From positions 2,728,001 through 2,792,000 of the forward strand of contig NW_027192650.1 of assembly GCF_949987515.2 (NCBI RefSeq): 64,000 bases of DNA. Reading direction: 5' to 3'. This document shows positions 62,757 through 64,000 of this stretch, piece by piece. The notes below the pieces were generated by a model, which saw nothing but the letters and a program-made list of their open reading frames with translations, had not been told where the DNA came from and did no database searches. This DNA comes from Delphinus delphis (Eukaryota; Chordata; Mammalia; Artiodactyla; Delphinidae). The translations under genes and the position numbers were made by a program. How positions within the stretch are numbered: position 1 is the stretch's first letter; every line of letters begins with the position of its first letter.

Positions 62757-64000
62757 AGGAAAGGTGAGTTGGGGTGCTGCATAAAACCAGAGATTGAAAT
62801 GAGCACAGATAAAGTTCCTTAAGCCAAATATGGAATAGAAAAGAGCTACTGCTTGCTCAACGAAATGGACTCAACACCGCATATAAAACGCCTAAGAATG
62901 TACCTGACTAGTAAGTATCTTAAAACCTATGGATTGCTATGTCTCCGAAAGAGAATCAAGCATGTGTACAGGGGCATAAACGCAGCAGCGATAGGATTGG
63001 AGAGGTTCGGTGAGCAAATGAAGACCCTTTGAAGTCATATTGCATGGTACCCATTCCACGGGTTTCAACTACCAAGGTTTAAGGTATTCTTCCTTCAGCT
63101 AAAATATGCATGTGGAACCTAGAGTATGATCAACCATGTGATCGGGAGATGTGTTCAAATATGTCTCAGTTTTCGTACCCTGGTACTCGGGTGCAACATT
63201 CCAGACGCTTTACTAACACTCTCCCGACTTGGAGAGTCAGTCCCTTTAACCTCCTGTTTGGCCCAGTTTGCAATTTCTGCGGAAGATGAACAGGAATAGC
63301 GAGAACCAATGAGAGACTAGCTGGAGGTGTCTGGACGGGCAAATTTAACTCTCATTTCCCACCAGGAAGTGGAATTAACCAAAGGCTCAGCGTGCCGTGC
63401 CGGAACCAGATTAGGGCCTGAAGCCATCCTGCGGTGTTGCGGCCAGCTCAAAAGAAAGCGAGTTGAAGAAAGGAGCTCAGGGGCACTGTAATTCACAAAC
63501 CTGCAGAGTTATAAATGACAGCTATCGTCCAAAAATAGACTGAAGTAAGGCTGCCAAGAGGACTTGAAAGTGGGGCAGAATTGCAGGAAACCGATTTCAG
63601 GAGGTAGACTGGAATTGCATTTCAAGCATAGGAAAAGAGGCAGAACGTCCACAATGATGCACTTGGCCAAAAAGGGCGTATGCGTTTTTTCCTGAATATA
63701 TTCAGGAAAAAACGCATACGCCCTTTTTGGCCAACCAAGCAGGCTTACAAAGGTAATCTGCACTACAATGAAGTCTCAATTCCCCCTGCTCAAAGGGGCC
63801 AATTGAAAAAAGTGTAAAATCCAGAAAGGCAGGACAGGCCATGGAGAACTGGGAGCCTTGTTATGCTGATGGGCGGGATGTAAATTGCCAACAGACACTA
63901 GGGAGAAGTGTATGGTGTTTCCTGAAACATCTAAAAAGCAAAGCAACAGAGCCTAGGGCACTGCCACTTATGGTCCTATAGCTTAGGGAAATTAAAATCA
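62757..64000 (+). repeat. Satellite unit 41, cut by the window end
   Basis: 1,244 bases are present. Perfect palindrome at 63663-63734. Q2, S2 as far as visible. Shares its distinctive changes with unit 39. The array continues beyond 64000. Confidence 0.95.

Larger units (their letters stand above)
1..64000 (+). repeat. Satellite DNA array, 1,579-bp monomer, 41 head-to-tail units
   Basis: The same sequence returns every 1,577-1,580 bases from one end of the window to the other, always in the same orientation. Copies differ by scattered substitutions and single-base indels, a few per cent by eye. The period equals the length I recall for the common cetacean satellite in killer whale and other Delphinoidea; that identity is inference from length and character, because no database could be searched. 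Nothing else is inserted. Both ends of the window lie inside the array, so its true size is unknown. Short open reading frames on either strand recur once per unit and are by-products of the repeat, not genes. Confidence 0.97.
58020..64000 (+). repeat. Second dimer pattern, two copies (units 38-41)
   Basis: Units 38 and 40 share CACTGAAAGCACAGG; units 39 and 41 share CATTTCAAGCAT, GGCTTACAAAGGTAATC and CTCAAAGGGGCCAATTG. The offset between pairs is about 3,157-3,158. Identity within pairs is lower than in units 25-30, so this duplication is older or partly overwritten. Confidence 0.7.

Noticed and set aside
1..64000. CRISPR array or bacterial repeat locus
   Set aside because: The repeat unit is 1.58 kb with no short repeat and spacer structure, no cas genes and no prokaryotic coding density.

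Overview
The whole 64 kb window is one uninterrupted head-to-tail satellite DNA array. A monomer of about 1,579 bp (1,577-1,580 in full copies) is repeated 41 times on the + strand: 39 full-length units, one internally deleted unit (unit 19, 1,169 bp) and one unit cut by the window end (unit 41). I see no single-copy sequence, no inserted transposon, no inversion, no RNA gene and no functional protein-coding gene. Unit boundaries are placed arbitrarily three bases before the conserved AAAGGTGAGT (position 1 of the window happens to be that point).

Organism: the 1,579-bp period matches the length I recall for the 'common cetacean' satellite in killer whale and other Delphinoidea (work of Arnason, Widegren and colleagues; a longer form of about 1,760 bp is reported in other whales). 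I infer a toothed whale of the dolphin/porpoise/beluga group and constitutive heterochromatin. This rests on repeat length and general character, not on a database match.

Layout of one monomer (offsets as in unit 1): 1 to about 240 resembles a LINE-1 3' UTR; about 241-905 is a segment I cannot assign; 906-977 is a perfect 72-bp palindrome; 978 to about 1004 is a short linker with a HindIII site; about 1005-1503 is a degenerate copy of the C-terminal end of LINE-1 ORF2; 1504-1579 begins the LINE-1 3' UTR, which continues across the unit boundary into the next monomer. Roughly half of the monomer is therefore an old L1 3' end, in sense orientation, amplified as satellite.

Layout of the array: units differ at linked diagnostic sites. 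I use these labels. Q1 = CCCAAGTATG with GTGAACGGG, Q2 = CCTAGAGTATG with GTGATCGGG, Q3 = CCCAGAGTATG (offset about 358-390). S1 = CTTCC with GGAACGG, S2 = CTGCC with GGGACGC (offset about 1205-1275). T1 = GGTATTTACTTACAAAGC, T2 = GGTACTTACGTACAATGC (offset about 1350). Units are mosaics of these states. Units 25-30 form a clear two-monomer higher-order repeat (about 3.16 kb); units 38-41 form another dimer pattern and carry more private changes than the rest. T2 blocks recur at units 11, 14, 17, 22, 26, 28 and 30 (and partly 39). Rare indels are shared by distant units, which points to unequal exchange or gene conversion. The palindrome is intact in 28 of the 40 units that retain both arms.
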